58,380 bases of DNA from a virus, in the IMG/VR virus record IMGVR_UViG_3300028840_000492, positions 1-58,380 of that record, one strand, 5' to 3'. Made by a program: the position numbers and the translations under genes. Shown here in pieces: positions 1 to 7,457 of this stretch (the stretch's first letter is position 1; the number at the start of each line of letters is the position of its first letter). Under the pieces are notes generated by a model that worked only from the letters and a program-made list of their open reading frames with translations, was not told where the DNA came from and ran no database searches.

Positions 1-56
1 TCAGGGACTCAAACACACCATCCCCTCTCACGATAGAGGATGGATAAAAGGACGGG

Positions 57-160
57 TATATATATATAATATTATATATAATATATCTTTTCCCTTTAGA
101 TAGATCTGATATATATCTATCTATCTAGATGGATATAGATATTATATAATATATATAGAG
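57..160. repeat. Clustered AT palindromes and GATA/TATC iterations
   Basis: Bases 61-80 are a perfect 20-base palindrome centred on AATATT. Bases 98-105 (AGATAGAT) and 115-122 (ATCTATCT) form an 8-base inverted repeat inside a run of ATCT/CTAT tetramers. Bases 139-152 are a perfect 14-base palindrome. Such clusters are typical of easily melted origin or promoter DNA; no function is demonstrated. Confidence 0.7.
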
Positions 161-318
161 AGAAAAGGAACCACTCAGCACCGTAATCACCGTTTCCATC
201 CTGCGGGCCGAGGCCTAAATGGGACCCAAAAGGAGTCCCGGGGGTGGATTTTTCACCTCTATAACTACTTGTAATAATGCAACTAATTTTTACAAGCGGA
301 CAAAGTGGGGGGTCAGAT

Positions 319-338
319 ACGGAATATATAATAGAGGG
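319..338 (+). promoter_or_regulatory. Candidate phage promoter-like motif, copy 1
   Basis: ACGGAATATATAATAGAGGG lies 48 bases before the first + strand gene. A near-identical 19-base copy (ACGGAATATATATAGAGGG) lies on the - strand just before the sigma-factor gene (47769-47787). The element contains TATAAT at 327-332. Recurrence in front of two regulatory-position genes suggests a shared control element; promoter activity is inferred. Confidence 0.35.
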
Positions 339-385
339 TGGTTTTTTCTGTCCTCTTCAGACTCATCTATAAGGGAAAAGAAACT

Positions 386-844
386 ATGGCTGGAAAGAGA
401 AAAATAGAGATGAAAGAGCTTATCGACCTCGCCCAGGTACGTGACGAATTAGGTAAGCCCCTAACGCATGAAGCGATAGCAAAGTCTCTCGGCGTGTCCC
501 GAGGAGCTGTAACCAAGGCTCTCAAGAAGGTCCCGCCTTCCGTCCTAGCTGCCAGAAACGTAGAAACGTTCCGAAACGCTAGAGCAGACATCTTTGCTGA
601 GGCTCAACGCCTAGCACTTACGTACCTGATGGACCCCACGAAGCTGAAAGCAGCAAGCCCGCAGCAGCTGATGACAGTTATCGGGATCCTCTACGATAAG
701 GAGAGATTAGAACAGGGAAAGGCGACCGAGCACGTTGCTGTAGCCCAGGTCAGTAAACTAGATCCTGACTCATTAAAGGCCATCAAGGATGCGATCCGGC
801 GCTCGACCCAACAGAAAATAGCAGAAGCTGCCGAAAATAGTTGA
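386..844 (+). CDS. Terminase small subunit-like HTH protein
   Basis: A 152-residue protein, start chosen at the ATG after AAGGGAAAAG; an upstream in-frame start at 338 lacks a site. Residues about 24-45 form a helix-turn-helix (AIAKSLGVSRGAVTKALKK). The C-terminal half carries an LYDKERLEQGKATEH segment of the kind found in phage small terminase or packaging-initiation proteins. Such proteins bind pac/cos DNA and hand it to the large subunit. It opens the virion arm, but the large subunit lies 4.5 kb downstream, which is unusually far. It could instead be an HTH transcription regulator; the terminase reading is favoured by the C-terminal motif and position. Confidence 0.55.
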   Translation: MAGKRKIEMKELIDLAQVRDELGKPLTHEAIAKSLGVSRGAVTKALKKVPPSVLAARNVETFRNARADIFAEAQRLALTYLMDPTKLKAASPQQLMTVIGILYDKERLEQGKATEHVAVAQVSKLDPDSLKAIKDAIRRSTQQKIAEAAENS

Positions 845-850
845 TTCTAG

Positions 851-955
851 GTGATAGCAGAACACTTCAGTAGGCAACCCAAGGGAGTCTATGACCGTTG
901 GGCCGTAGACCCATACATTTACGTCAGAGGTGAGATCCCTCTAGACATGATTTAA
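851..955 (+). CDS. Possible 34-residue peptide, GTG start
   Basis: A short open frame (MIAEHFSRQPKGVYDRWAVD...) begins with GTG seven bases after the preceding gene's stop, in the same frame but separated from it by TGA and TAG. No clear Shine-Dalgarno sequence precedes it, so translation would depend on re-initiation. Composition looks protein-like. Low confidence. Confidence 0.3.
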   Translation: MIAEHFSRQPKGVYDRWAVDPYIYVRGEIPLDMI

Positions 956-979
956 ACTAAAATTTATACGGAGGGATCA

Positions 980-1168
980 ATGATCGATGACGCTTTTCGT
1001 CTCGCTGCAGTGGAGCAGAAGCTTCAGCGGGCGACACGGTTATTAGAGGAAGCAGTTGCTATCGTTAACAACTGCAAAATGGAAGAAGGTTGGAGGGAAT
1101 ATACGTTAGAACAGATACCAGCAGCCAATAGTTACTCAACAAGCGATGCAGATGAGTGTATTACTTGA
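980..1168 (+). CDS. Small helical protein, unknown function
   Basis: 62 residues after a good site (GGAGGGATCA-ATG). The first half is predicted to be a continuous helix or coiled coil (AAVEQKLQRATRLLEEAVAIV). The C-terminal residues after about 50 are less regular, and a +1 frame overlapping the end (1146-1202) encodes a helix-like 18-residue tail, so the natural C-terminus is uncertain. No family recognised. Confidence 0.6.
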   Translation: MIDDAFRLAAVEQKLQRATRLLEEAVAIVNNCKMEEGWREYTLEQIPAANSYSTSDADECIT

Positions 1169-1226
1169 GGCTGAGCGGAACCTCAAGGTCATTGAGGGTT
1201 AAATAAATAAAATTTCGGAGGCGGTC

Positions 1227-1430
1227 GTGCCTGTATCCTGGACTGATTACGAACGGGGGAAGCATAGATGTGAGAATTGTAGGTATTATGTGAGATCTGA
1301 GAAAGTGCAAGACCATTTCAGGTGTGCATATCCTGAAAATATTGTTCACTGTTCGATTGGTAAGGTTTATCAGTGGTCGCCCGATAAGAATTGGGATGGA
1401 AAATGCGAACACTACGAGGAATTATCGTAG
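1227..1430 (+). CDS. Small Cys-rich, probably zinc-binding protein
   Basis: 67 residues with GTG start preceded by GGAGG. It shows a CENCRYY motif (C16, C19) and further Cys at about 33, 42 and 60, a layout shared with several small proteins of the - arm (for example 44864-45073). Metal binding is inferred from Cys spacing; role unknown. It overlaps the next, secreted-protein gene. Confidence 0.6.
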   Translation: MPVSWTDYERGKHRCENCRYYVRSEKVQDHFRCAYPENIVHCSIGKVYQWSPDKNWDGKCEHYEELS

Positions 1431-1735
1431 GATTCTTGTTCGTTATCCTCACAGCGACAGGAGTTCAGAGCTATTGGCGTGCTAACGCTACAATAGACGA
1501 GGAAAATGTAATAAATTCATTGGGATTGATGGTAAAATCGGGGCTGGTTTGGGAGGATACGCAGTGGAAGTTCATTTTCCTGGACACAACCGGAGACTAT
1601 AAGCCCAATTATGTCCTGGTTATGCAACATTGGTGCGGAGAATGGCAGCTGATTGCCTGTCAAGAGTATAATAAAGCAGTTGATGATTATATTAAGGAGT
1701 ATCTTGAGAATTGGAGGTACTTACATTCCATATAA
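1403..1735 (+). CDS. Secreted small protein with signal peptide
   Basis: 110 residues from the ATG giving MRTLRGIIVGFLFVILTATG, a basic n-region, hydrophobic core and likely cleavage near GVQS-YW. The mature part has a DTTGDYKP segment resembling the calcium-loop-like motif of the neighbouring lipoprotein, and two Cys (HWCGEW, IACQ) that could form a disulphide outside the cytoplasm. It overlaps the previous gene by 28 bases. No family recognised; the export suggests action at the host envelope. Confidence 0.6.
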   Translation: MRTLRGIIVGFLFVILTATGVQSYWRANATIDEENVINSLGLMVKSGLVWEDTQWKFIFLDTTGDYKPNYVLVMQHWCGEWQLIACQEYNKAVDDYIKEYLENWRYLHSI

Positions 1736-1744
1736 GGGGGAAAA

Positions 1745-2200
1745 ATGTTTAAAAAATTATTTATCGGAATTTTAGCACTGGCAGTTATGGCTTGTGCGGG
1801 ATTAGAAGTTAAGGAACGAGTGTTCAACGGTAAATTGGACACAGAGATCTATGTTACAGATCTAGATGAAAAGACGTATCTCACTGATTTTACGGATCAG
1901 GATTGGCCCTGGATCGCAGGGATGGAAAAGAATGTGCAGACAAATAGTATGCCTGATTTTGAACTCTTGAAAGTTTGGTTATACATGATAGATCCTGGAG
2001 AATATGGTGCTGATGCTATTGGTTTGTTAGCTGATTTAGACGGTGATGGAGTTGCTGATGATTCTATGTACTGTATGATTAAACATGGTTATGCGACTAA
2101 GACTATGGATGAGTGCATAGCAGATGGCGCTTTTAGCCAGTGTATGCGTATGCCACCGGATGGATTTGTAACTGCTTTAGACAAAGAATTAGCGAAATAA
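1745..2200 (+). CDS. Phage lipoprotein with DxDGDG calcium-loop motif
   Basis: 151 residues after an AAGGGGG site. The N-terminus (MFKKLFIGILALAVMAC) is a lipoprotein signal with lipobox VMAC at Cys17. Residues about 99-108 read DLDGDGVADD, similar to dockerin or thrombospondin-type calcium loops, followed by several Cys. Phage lipoproteins on the outer or inner membrane often block superinfection by occupying receptors; here that is only a positional and topological inference. It sits beside another secreted protein and a fibre-like gene. Confidence 0.65.
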   Translation: MFKKLFIGILALAVMACAGLEVKERVFNGKLDTEIYVTDLDEKTYLTDFTDQDWPWIAGMEKNVQTNSMPDFELLKVWLYMIDPGEYGADAIGLLADLDGDGVADDSMYCMIKHGYATKTMDECIADGAFSQCMRMPPDGFVTALDKELAK

Positions 2201-2212
2201 AAGGAATAAACG

Positions 2213-3889
2213 ATGACAGATTACTTTGTGGACGAGGTCAATGGCGCTGATATTAACACAGGTTTAGATACAGATAATGCGTGGGCCACTGCAGCCTATG
2301 GTATGTCCAACACAACTGGAGCAGGAGATACTGTATGGATCAGAAGGAACGTTTCTGATCTAAGAGCTGCTGGTGTTACAGTTAATAGAGACGGAACTAC
2401 ATCATCTAAATTAAGATTTATAGGTTGGCCTCGTGGGACCCACGCTATAGCTAGTTCTGATTGGACTAATGGTTCAACAACTGTTACAATAGATGACGGC
2501 GGTATGGCAAAGGATTCTGAGATCGGCAGATGGATCGTAGGTCCTGACGGTGGATACTATCTGATAACAAATGTTACGGCAGCTGATACGATCATCATAG
2601 ATCGTAAGTATGCAGGGGCTACAGTGAGTAACGATGCTACAGCAGTTATACAAGCAGACGAGGATTACGCTGAGGCGCAAGCGATTGATGACTCAGCCTG
2701 GACGATTAAGCTCAGTACCTGGACGGCTGACAGTGATGTAATGGCATCGATTGATTTCAATAATGCTAACCTACAAATGGATATTAATACAGGTTATTTT
2801 GTTGAGATTAAAAATCTAAAGATCCATAACAGTGTTAACTTAGAGTTAATAAATGTATCTACTAATGGAGAATGTCCCAAGTTTATAGGATGTTATTTTG
2901 TTCAGAACAATAACAGAAATGTATTTCAAGTTTCATATGGAAGTTTATTCCTGAAAAGATGTATTATGACAGGATCTGGCAATGTTGCCAACACTGGTAA
3001 TAGTTTAATTAACTCCACGACACATGGTATGATTTACATTAAAGACTCAGCTCTGTACGATGCTGGAGCATATCCGCTAGTTGGTTTAGTTAATACCCAA
3101 TATATTTTAGATAATGTTAATCTAGGAATAGAAGGACGTAATGAGGCTGGTGATCTTTATGTTAAACTTAATTCCTTTTCTGCTCCCTATATTTGGAAAG
3201 ACGTTCGGATAGAAGGTGGCGGAACAAACGGAGAGTGGAATGACGCTGGCGCTTATCATTTTGGAATCTATATAGAGAATTATCAGAAACAATTAGGGTA
3301 TCAGAAAACTATCAGGAGAGAGGGAGATATTGTTACGGTCTCCGCTGATGGTGCAGGGGATAGGCCTAGTCAGCGTACTGGTGGATCCAGTACAGTACTA
3401 GAAATAACGTTTGATAATAATGCAAGCCTTGAAGCTTATTCGGATTTAACAGAACGTCCGATCTTTGACATTAGATTAATTGCACCAGCTGCATCGTCTA
3501 CTTATAGGTTTTACATAAACTCAGAAGGTGCGTTAACTGCTAACGATTTATATATAGTTGGTGAATATGTCATATCCTACGATGCTGTCGATGAGTGGGC
3601 TGTTAAACGAGTTGTGTCAACTAATACAGTTTCAGCTAGAGCTAATGCTGCAGATTGGTCACAATACATAGAGGTAACAGTAGCACCAGCTGTAGAAAGT
3701 CCGATACGTCTTCTTGGATATTGTAATTATTACCACGCCACGAACAACATCTATATAGATCCTGTTGTATCTATAGATGGGTCTAACTATGCAGATGTTG
3801 TAACACAAGGAGGAGGCTCATTGGTCGGAGGCCAGATGGTTAATGGTCTTAAAGGAGCAAGTGGTGGTGGCGGAGCTGGATGGTTTTAA
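2213..3889 (+). CDS. Beta-helix tail fibre or spike-like protein
   Basis: 558 residues. The N-terminus (YFVDEVNGADINTGLDTDNAW) matches the opening of right-handed beta-helix, pectate-lyase-like proteins that appear as phage spikes or host-surface depolymerases. The middle is rich in short beta repeats with Asn, Gly and Thr, as in such solenoids, and the C-terminus ends in a Gly-rich GGGGAGWF. A role in host attachment or surface glycan binding is inferred; no catalytic residues can be assigned by eye. The last codons TGG TTT TAA sit on a T4 run, and a +1 shift there would add 22 residues (to 3956). Confidence 0.6.
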   Translation: MTDYFVDEVNGADINTGLDTDNAWATAAYGMSNTTGAGDTVWIRRNVSDLRAAGVTVNRDGTTSSKLRFIGWPRGTHAIASSDWTNGSTTVTIDDGGMAKDSEIGRWIVGPDGGYYLITNVTAADTIIIDRKYAGATVSNDATAVIQADEDYAEAQAIDDSAWTIKLSTWTADSDVMASIDFNNANLQMDINTGYFVEIKNLKIHNSVNLELINVSTNGECPKFIGCYFVQNNNRNVFQVSYGSLFLKRCIMTGSGNVANTGNSLINSTTHGMIYIKDSALYDAGAYPLVGLVNTQYILDNVNLGIEGRNEAGDLYVKLNSFSAPYIWKDVRIEGGGTNGEWNDAGAYHFGIYIENYQKQLGYQKTIRREGDIVTVSADGAGDRPSQRTGGSSTVLEITFDNNASLEAYSDLTERPIFDIRLIAPAASSTYRFYINSEGALTANDLYIVGEYVISYDAVDEWAVKRVVSTNTVSARANAADWSQYIEVTVAPAVESPIRLLGYCNYYHATNNIYIDPVVSIDGSNYADVVTQGGGSLVGGQMVNGLKGASGGGGAGWF

Positions 3890-3965
3890 TAGCGCAGAAA
3901 GTGGCGCTCAACAAATGAACTATACGTTAGGGGGAAATACAGGGGTAGCGCCCTAGGAGTAAGAT

Positions 3966-4580
3966 ATGGGAATTATGAAAGGAGCGATTGTTAGGCAACC
4001 TAATAAATCTAAGAACTCAGCGTTCAAGGTGCTAACGGTCGATGGAGCTACTGAGGCATTAAATGTTATTGATTATGTCCACCATGAAATACATGAAGGA
4101 TCTCATTATCATTACAGTAACTTCTTTACATTGGCTGCTAAGAGTTCAGCAAGTTCAACAGCGTACATACATTTGGCTGTACCTAACACAACCAAGTGGC
4201 CCCACATAACAATGGGAGTTGGAGCTAATTTAGGATTGATATATGCCAGGATGTATGAAGGAATCACCTTTGCTAGTGCAGCCAGTTATGGAAGCGTGGC
4301 TGCTAGTCCTGCTGTGATCAATAATAATAGAAATGTGACAAGTACTAACGGACTGATTGTGTATACATCACCAACGATTGCGTCATTAAAGACACAGATC
4401 ATGGCACAGGCTATTGGGACTACTGGATTTAAAACAGCTGCAGCAGGTACAGGAACAAGGGAGGATGAACTTCTTCTCAAACAGAATACAAGATATGCCA
4501 TTGCCCTGGCAAACCAGCACTCAGCAGCACAAACAGTAAATCTATCATTAAACTGGTACGAACACACGCATAGGAATTAA
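3966..4580 (+). CDS. Conserved phage structural protein with HEIHEG motif
   Basis: 204 residues after TAGGAGTAAGAT. HHEIHEGSHY near residue 40, an NNNRNVTSTN stretch, and a C-terminal LLLKQNTRYAIAL...LNWYEHT are hallmarks of a widespread small phage virion family of unknown fold, usually encoded beside fibre or head genes. I recognise the pattern from phage genomes rather than a named domain. It is probably a virion component. Adjacent genes are also small beta-rich proteins. Confidence 0.6.
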   Translation: MGIMKGAIVRQPNKSKNSAFKVLTVDGATEALNVIDYVHHEIHEGSHYHYSNFFTLAAKSSASSTAYIHLAVPNTTKWPHITMGVGANLGLIYARMYEGITFASAASYGSVAASPAVINNNRNVTSTNGLIVYTSPTIASLKTQIMAQAIGTTGFKTAAAGTGTREDELLLKQNTRYAIALANQHSAAQTVNLSLNWYEHTHRN

Positions 4581-4582
4581 AC

Positions 4583-4927
4583 ATGAGCTTAATTAGATCA
4601 TTTACCGGAAAGAGCGCAGCTAATACAGCTAAGACGCACACGATCACTAAGCCAGTAGCTTCAACTAACGTATCTAGAGATATATTAATTCACAGTTTGA
4701 CAGTGTCAACATCTGGTGGCGATATAGCTGCAGATTGTACAATAGCTGTTAATGATAATGGAACTTCTGTATGGGAAGTTGAACTGCGAAATGCTAAAAT
4801 TTATGGTGGTCATTTTGATTTTTCAAGTTGTCCTATACCAATTAGGGATGGTAATTGTACGATTGTCACAGATGCAGCAGGGGCTAATGTTATTGTAACT
4901 GTTTCAGCAATCTATGAACTTGTATAA
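4583..4927 (+). CDS. Small beta-rich, probably structural protein
   Basis: 114 residues, starting three bases after the previous stop. Alternating hydrophobic/polar strands (DILIHSLTVSTSGG, NVIVTVSAIYELV) suggest a compact beta-sandwich, as in head decoration or fibre-associated proteins. Tightly linked to the preceding structural protein. No family named. Confidence 0.5.
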   Translation: MSLIRSFTGKSAANTAKTHTITKPVASTNVSRDILIHSLTVSTSGGDIAADCTIAVNDNGTSVWEVELRNAKIYGGHFDFSSCPIPIRDGNCTIVTDAAGANVIVTVSAIYELV

Positions 4928-4937
4928 GGGAGGCAAG

Positions 4938-5147
4938 ATGCCAGCACAACCAGAGTTAGTGAACGCTCGACAAAAGAAGTTTTGTTTAGGGTTAGCGTGG
5001 TGCGAGGTATTTTTTCCTAATGTTTTCTTTATGGAAGTAGACCATGACACCGGATCAGTTAGGTTTTTGGGAGAACAAAATCAAATAGAGTTATTTAAAG
5101 ATACTCTGAATAAGATGTTAGACGATGAGGAGCAGGACTATGAGTGA
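4938..5147 (+). CDS. Small protein, unknown function
   Basis: 69 residues; start set at the ATG following AAGGGAGGCAAG. The upstream in-frame ATG at 4914 would place that site inside the gene. The acidic C-terminus (LDDEEQDYE) overlaps the next gene by eight bases. No recognisable domain. Confidence 0.55.
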   Translation: MPAQPELVNARQKKFCLGLAWCEVFFPNVFFMEVDHDTGSVRFLGEQNQIELFKDTLNKMLDDEEQDYE

Positions 5148-5343
5148 AAACAAAGAAGCCATGGCAGAGAAATGGCTAAAGGCAGCTTGGAAGAAAATGA
5201 TGGGTAAGCAAGGCAATACCCCTGGTGCAGTAGATACTGACCAAATGGACTTCGTTGAATCCAGGCAGAATCAATTAGACACGATGAACAAAGAGCTGGA
5301 CGATCAGGATCTGAGTCCGCTCAACAGAAAAATATTTGAATAA
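5140..5343 (+). CDS. Small charged protein preceding terminase
   Basis: 67 residues from the ATG after GAGGAGCAGG. Rich in Lys, Asp, Gln and Met and predicted helical (EKWLKAAWKKMMGK). Lying directly before the large terminase, it could assist packaging, but there is no sequence evidence beyond position. Confidence 0.5.
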   Translation: MSENKEAMAEKWLKAAWKKMMGKQGNTPGAVDTDQMDFVESRQNQLDTMNKELDDQDLSPLNRKIFE

Positions 5344-5352
5344 GGATTAATT

Positions 5353-6969
5353 ATGGGGGATTTATCCGATCAACAAATAGCCCAGTATATGCAGACGTTG
5401 GACTGCTTTACCTGGATTACGGATAACAAATTAGAACTTAGTCATGGCCCATGGAAGTTAGCTGGTCATGAGTACCAAGTGGGTTGGCTTCAGCACGATG
5501 GAAGGGAGCAATGTTTTATCAAAGGCGCTCAGATTGGTGCAACGGAAGTCTTGGTTCTTCGTACTCTACACGGCATGATTATGGGCCACTACCCTCAAGG
5601 TAGTCTATATTTATTTCCAACACGAGATGACGTAAGGGACTTTAGTAAGGCCCGATTCGATCCTCTCATCAGTGCCAATCCGTTTATTGGTGGGTTTGTG
5701 CAGAACACAGACGCACAGAACATTAAACAGATTGGTCGTGGTTTCTTATATCTTCGTGGGGCTAGATCAACCAAGAACGTAGGAGGAGCTAAGAAGTCAA
5801 GCTCACAGCTCAAATCAATTCCTGTCGATCGTGTGGTGTTCGATGAGTTGGATGAGATGGAGTCTGACATGATCATACTAGCCAAGGAACGTGTATCCCA
5901 CTCAGAGAAGAAAGAGTTAATGTACTTAGGAACTCCAACGATACCTGATTATGGGATAGACAGGATGTATCAACTCAGCACACAGAACGCATGGTTTATC
6001 AGATGTGAGGCCTGTGGGAAGGAGACCTGTCTTGATATTGAATTTCCTAATAGCATCCGCCGTAATCTGGACGGTACTTGTTACCGTGCATGTATTCATT
6101 GTCATAAGGAAATACATCCTAGAAATGGGAGATGGGTGGAGCAATATCCGAACAGGGATATTGTTGGTTGGTGGATTTCTCAGCTTAATTCTGTATATGT
6201 TGATCCCACTTATATTTTAGATCTTTACGAGGATCCTCCACACAATGATCTGAGTGAAGTTATGAACTCGAAGCTGGGACGAGCTTACATTCCAGCAGAG
6301 AACAGACTAACTACGCAAGACGTCTATGCGTGTCAGAACGACGATCCCATGTTAACTAAACACGAAGGCCCATGTTGTATGGGGGTCGATGTGGGAACAG
6401 AGTTACATGTAGTGATCGGCGTTAGGCCTAATAGAAATAGTCTACGCATCGTAAAGATGTGCAGGGTTAGTTCGTTCAACGACTTGCACGATCTTGCAAG
6501 AGACTTTAATGTAAAGTCTACCGTTATTGATTTATTTCCAGAGCAACGGAAAGTCAGGGAGTTTCAAAGAAACGAACACCATCAAGTATTCGCCTGTCAA
6601 TACGTGGAAACACGAACAGGCCAAACAGCATGGGACGATCGAGATTTGGTTATCAAGTGTAACCGAACAGAGATCTGCGATGCTACCCATGATTTAGTCG
6701 TCAGTCCAGGACGATTATCTATCCCTCGTAGGAACAACGAGGTGGAACAGTATGCTAAAGAAATGTGTAACATAGCAAAGATACTTGAGGAAGATTCGGG
6801 TACTGGGGCCAAGACATATCGATACAAGAAACTATCTGGCCCTGATCATTACAGACATGCAACTAACTATTGCCTTCTGGCTTCCGAACGTTGTGGGGTT
6901 ATCAGTGACAAGAAACTGTTAGGAAGATTTTTCACCGGCAGATTACGTCGAAACTGGATGACCAGTTGA
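5353..6969 (+). CDS. terL: Terminase large subunit, GpA-type
   Basis: 538 residues, the ATP-driven DNA packaging motor and nuclease. The adenine and Walker A region reads IKGAQIGATE (56-65), where the usual GKT/GKS is replaced by GAT. Walker B plus catalytic acid is VVFDELDEME (161-170). A zinc-ribbon insert follows (C218, C221, C247, C250), as in lambda GpA-like enzymes. The nuclease domain begins at GVDVGTE with Asp346 as a likely metal ligand. It docks on the portal encoded two genes later. Length fits the family at the short end (GpA about 640). Confidence 0.88.
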   Translation: MGDLSDQQIAQYMQTLDCFTWITDNKLELSHGPWKLAGHEYQVGWLQHDGREQCFIKGAQIGATEVLVLRTLHGMIMGHYPQGSLYLFPTRDDVRDFSKARFDPLISANPFIGGFVQNTDAQNIKQIGRGFLYLRGARSTKNVGGAKKSSSQLKSIPVDRVVFDELDEMESDMIILAKERVSHSEKKELMYLGTPTIPDYGIDRMYQLSTQNAWFIRCEACGKETCLDIEFPNSIRRNLDGTCYRACIHCHKEIHPRNGRWVEQYPNRDIVGWWISQLNSVYVDPTYILDLYEDPPHNDLSEVMNSKLGRAYIPAENRLTTQDVYACQNDDPMLTKHEGPCCMGVDVGTELHVVIGVRPNRNSLRIVKMCRVSSFNDLHDLARDFNVKSTVIDLFPEQRKVREFQRNEHHQVFACQYVETRTGQTAWDDRDLVIKCNRTEICDATHDLVVSPGRLSIPRRNNEVEQYAKEMCNIAKILEEDSGTGAKTYRYKKLSGPDHYRHATNYCLLASERCGVISDKKLLGRFFTGRLRRNWMTS

Positions 6970-6979
6970 GGGAGGAAAT

Positions 6980-7447
6980 ATGAGTAAATTAGTATTTAAT
7001 ACAGGTAAGGAAGTTGAGTTTCCTTATCACGATTGGGATAAGACGATCCTGAACCTGAAGACAGGTGGCTTGAGGATGACGCTTATCGGGGGAGTTGTAG
7101 TACCACTGAACAGTCAGAACATACAATTCTTAGAGAAAGGCGAACCGCCTGCAAAAGAAGAGGTTATTGACGTTGAGTTTACGGTAGTTGAGGAAGTTGA
7201 AGAGGAAGAGGAAAAGGAACTAACGCCCCAGGAAAAGCAGGACAAACTGCTGGAAGAGATGAAAGCTAAGTCAGATTGTAAACATCCACCGGAGAAACAG
7301 GAACTGCATTTCCAGGATACCAAAACAGGTAGAAAATATTTCAATGTGTGCTCATTCTGTGGAATACGAAGTCGCTTCATTGCCATGAAAGATTTGCAGG
7401 AGCAAGGACTAGATTTGGACAAAGCTAAAGAATGGGTTGTCAAATAA
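6980..7447 (+). CDS. Acidic-linker protein with C-terminal Cys motif
   Basis: 155 residues between terminase and portal. An N-terminal beta-rich half is joined by a very acidic Glu stretch (residues about 70-85) to a C-terminal part with CKHP and a CSFCG knuckle (possible zinc site). Its position suggests a packaging or head-completion accessory, but no family is recognised. Confidence 0.55.
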   Translation: MSKLVFNTGKEVEFPYHDWDKTILNLKTGGLRMTLIGGVVVPLNSQNIQFLEKGEPPAKEEVIDVEFTVVEEVEEEEEKELTPQEKQDKLLEEMKAKSDCKHPPEKQELHFQDTKTGRKYFNVCSFCGIRSRFIAMKDLQEQGLDLDKAKEWVVK

Positions 7448-7457
7448 AGGATAAACT

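Larger units (their letters stand above)
1..385. other. AT-rich non-coding left end, likely control or origin region
   Basis: No convincing gene lies in these 385 bases; the one open frame here (219-407) has no ribosome-binding site and runs into the first real gene. The stretch holds an imperfect hairpin (CCAT/ATGG plus CCTCT/AGAGG, about 19-42), an extremely AT-rich palindromic block (57-160), and two small GC hairpins (GGGAC/GTCCC at 221-239; GGTG/CACC at 243-257). A TATAAT hexamer sits at 327-332 without a recognisable -35 box. The last - strand gene starts 21 bases from the right window end, so on a circular molecule this would be the divergent promoter or origin region between the two arms. 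The origin role is inference. Confidence 0.6.

Noticed and set aside
1-160. CRISPR or long direct-repeat array in the AT-rich block
   Set aside because: Only short tetranucleotide iterations and palindromes; no regular spacers.
219-407. 62-residue open frame at the left end
   Set aside because: No ribosome-binding site, overlaps the real first gene, and passes through hairpins and the promoter-like element.
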